Positions 63,036 through 64,000 of a DNA stretch of 64,000 nt are shown here, piece by piece. The notes beneath the pieces were generated by a model that had not been told where the DNA came from, searched no databases, and saw only the letters and a list, made by a program, of their open reading frames with translations. Numbering within the stretch: position 1 is the first letter of the stretch; each line of letters begins with the position of its first letter. Both the position numbers and the translations under genes were made by a program. The stretch is from Bradyrhizobium glycinis (GTDB lineage: Bacteria > Pseudomonadota > Alphaproteobacteria > Rhizobiales > Xanthobacteraceae). The DNA lies in the NCBI RefSeq assembly GCF_016031655.1, contig NZ_JACCHQ010000021.1, positions 1 to 64,000 on the forward strand, read 5' to 3'.

Positions 63036-64000
63036 ATGCGCCGTCACTGGGAGAACTGCATCACTCACTTCGACAAGGGCGTCTCCGGCTTCATCGACGA
63101 CTACTTTTCCCAGACGTCCCGTCGTTGCGTTCTCGTGGCGGGAGCGGGCTTCGACCCGCGAGCCAAAAGCATCGCCCACTGGCTTGCCGCCACCATGGGA
63201 GACCGCGTACACGGTCTTTTTATTCGCGAGGATCGCGGCGACCCGGCGGTCAATCTCCAGCAGCTCGCCGACGAGAACGAAGCGCGCCTCAAAGGCATCA
63301 TTGCCGACTGCAAGGTCTCCCACGTGCAGATCTTCTCGGCGGATGACGGGGCACCGATCGGAGGCCATGGCGCGCGCGCCGCTCTCGAGAAATACGATTG
63401 GCCTGCCGAGGTGACCGATATCGTGCTCGACATGAGCGCGCTCTCCACGGGCGTCGGCTTTCCTCTGGCCAGGATGCTGCTCGAATACGCCGAAGCAAAG
63501 CCTGGTCTAAGCCTGCACGTGATGGTCGTATCCAATCCGGAGCTTGACGATCGGATTGTCGGAGAACCTTCGATGCAGGTCCAAGCGGTTCGTGGGTACT
63601 CGGGCCCCTCCGGAGGTTACGAATCGCTGCCGGTGGCCAGAATCTGGCTGCCTCAGCTCGGACGCGGCCGTGTCGAGACCTTGCGACGAATCCGAACAAC
63701 ACTGGACAACGTGTACAAGGTATGCCCCGTCGTTCCCTTCCCAGCCCGCAACCCGCGACGCGCCGACGAGCTCCTGGCCGAATATCAGGCGCCGTTGCTG
63801 AACGAATGGCAGGTCGATGCGCGCGATCTCATCTACGTGTCGGAACGCAACCCGCTCGACTGCTACCGCACGATCTCGACTCTGAAATCGCGCTATGATG
63901 AGACGGTGAAGGACGTATTCTTCCCGCAAATCATCCTGTCACCGTTCGGCAGTAAAGTGATCGCGGTCGGTGCGATGATGGCTGCGATCGAACACAATCT
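63036..64000 (+). CDS. Rossmann-like protein, third gene of the operon (partial)
   Basis: An open frame from ATG 63036 runs past the window edge: at least 321 residues and no stop. The N-terminal part CVLVAGAGFDPRAKSIAHWL has a glycine-rich Rossmann-type turn. TDIVLDMSALSTGVGFPLAR lies near 130 and LSLHVMVVSNPELDD near 165, in alternating alpha/beta order. I do not recognise the family. The position 5 nt behind the ATPase gene says it belongs to the same complex or pathway. Confidence 0.68.
   Translation, partial: MRRHWENCITHFDKGVSGFIDDYFSQTSRRCVLVAGAGFDPRAKSIAHWLAATMGDRVHGLFIREDRGDPAVNLQQLADENEARLKGIIADCKVSHVQIFSADDGAPIGGHGARAALEKYDWPAEVTDIVLDMSALSTGVGFPLARMLLEYAEAKPGLSLHVMVVSNPELDDRIVGEPSMQVQAVRGYSGPSGGYESLPVARIWLPQLGRGRVETLRRIRTTLDNVYKVCPVVPFPARNPRRADELLAEYQAPLLNEWQVDARDLIYVSERNPLDCYRTISTLKSRYDETVKDVFFPQIILSPFGSKVIAVGAMMAAIEHN

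Noticed and set aside
1-64000. CRISPR arrays, rRNA genes and intact tRNA genes
   Set aside because: No regularly spaced repeats and no complete RNA gene were seen; the only tRNA-like sequence is the 3' fragment near 59.6 kb.

Overview
The window reads like an accessory (symbiosis-island type) region of a Bradyrhizobium-like alphaproteobacterium. This is inferred from the rhizobial porin family, the pab/bio/pan vitamin genes carried among insertion-sequence debris, small cysteine-rich proteins of a kind I associate with Bradyrhizobium, and many broken genes. No nod, nif or fix genes are visible. The taxonomic call rests on recognition alone.

Layout. 1-4 kb: end of an IS3-family element inserted into a nuclease/STAND-NTPase gene that also carries a frameshift, a decayed thyX-like fragment, a small adenine methyltransferase and a convergent winged-helix protein. 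4.2-12.5 kb: a vitamin block with intact pabA-pabB (p-aminobenzoate), a decayed biotin operon ('bioB, frameshifted panD, bioF', 'bioA) and intact panB-panC. 12.5-18 kb: almost gene-free, with a J-domain pseudogene and an IS256-type relic. 18-27 kb: a membrane/redox cassette of a patatin-like membrane lipase, a mono-haem and a di-haem cytochrome c-type protein on the minus strand, and a divergent DUF2235 hydrolase. 27.8-29.7 kb: an unusual 631-residue protein with an unassigned N-terminal domain, a SAM methyltransferase and a YbaK-like deacylase domain. 30-31.6 kb: an IS110-type relic apparently nested in an IS3 orfB. 32-59 kb: mainly metabolic genes, including a KamA-type radical SAM enzyme, MaoC, TesB, two metal-less M24 hydrolases, an M20 amidohydrolase, a class II aldolase, an Asp/Glu-racemase-like protein, a pseudo-esterase with MarR, a porin, a CmcJ-like oxygenase with an SDR, a divergent SDR/TPP enzyme with GntR, an MDR reductase, and mmsA with a divergent LysR.

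At 58-59.3 kb a second, more decayed copy of the vitamin arrangement appears (pabB relic, bioB 5' relic, panD, bioF relic). Its panD is full length but has Ala in place of the Ser needed to form the pyruvoyl cofactor. The other panD keeps the Ser but is frameshifted, so this window may encode no working PanD.

At about 59.6 kb lies a 3' fragment that looks like tRNA-Lys, plausibly an attachment-site scar. Beyond it a tightly packed three-gene operon runs off the window: a phosphoribosyltransferase-like protein, an AAA+/ORC-type ATPase and a Rossmann-like protein of unknown function. This is the best candidate for a little-studied conflict or defence system here. The 18-27 kb lipase/cytochrome cassette and the methyltransferase-YbaK fusion are the other two items most worth attention.
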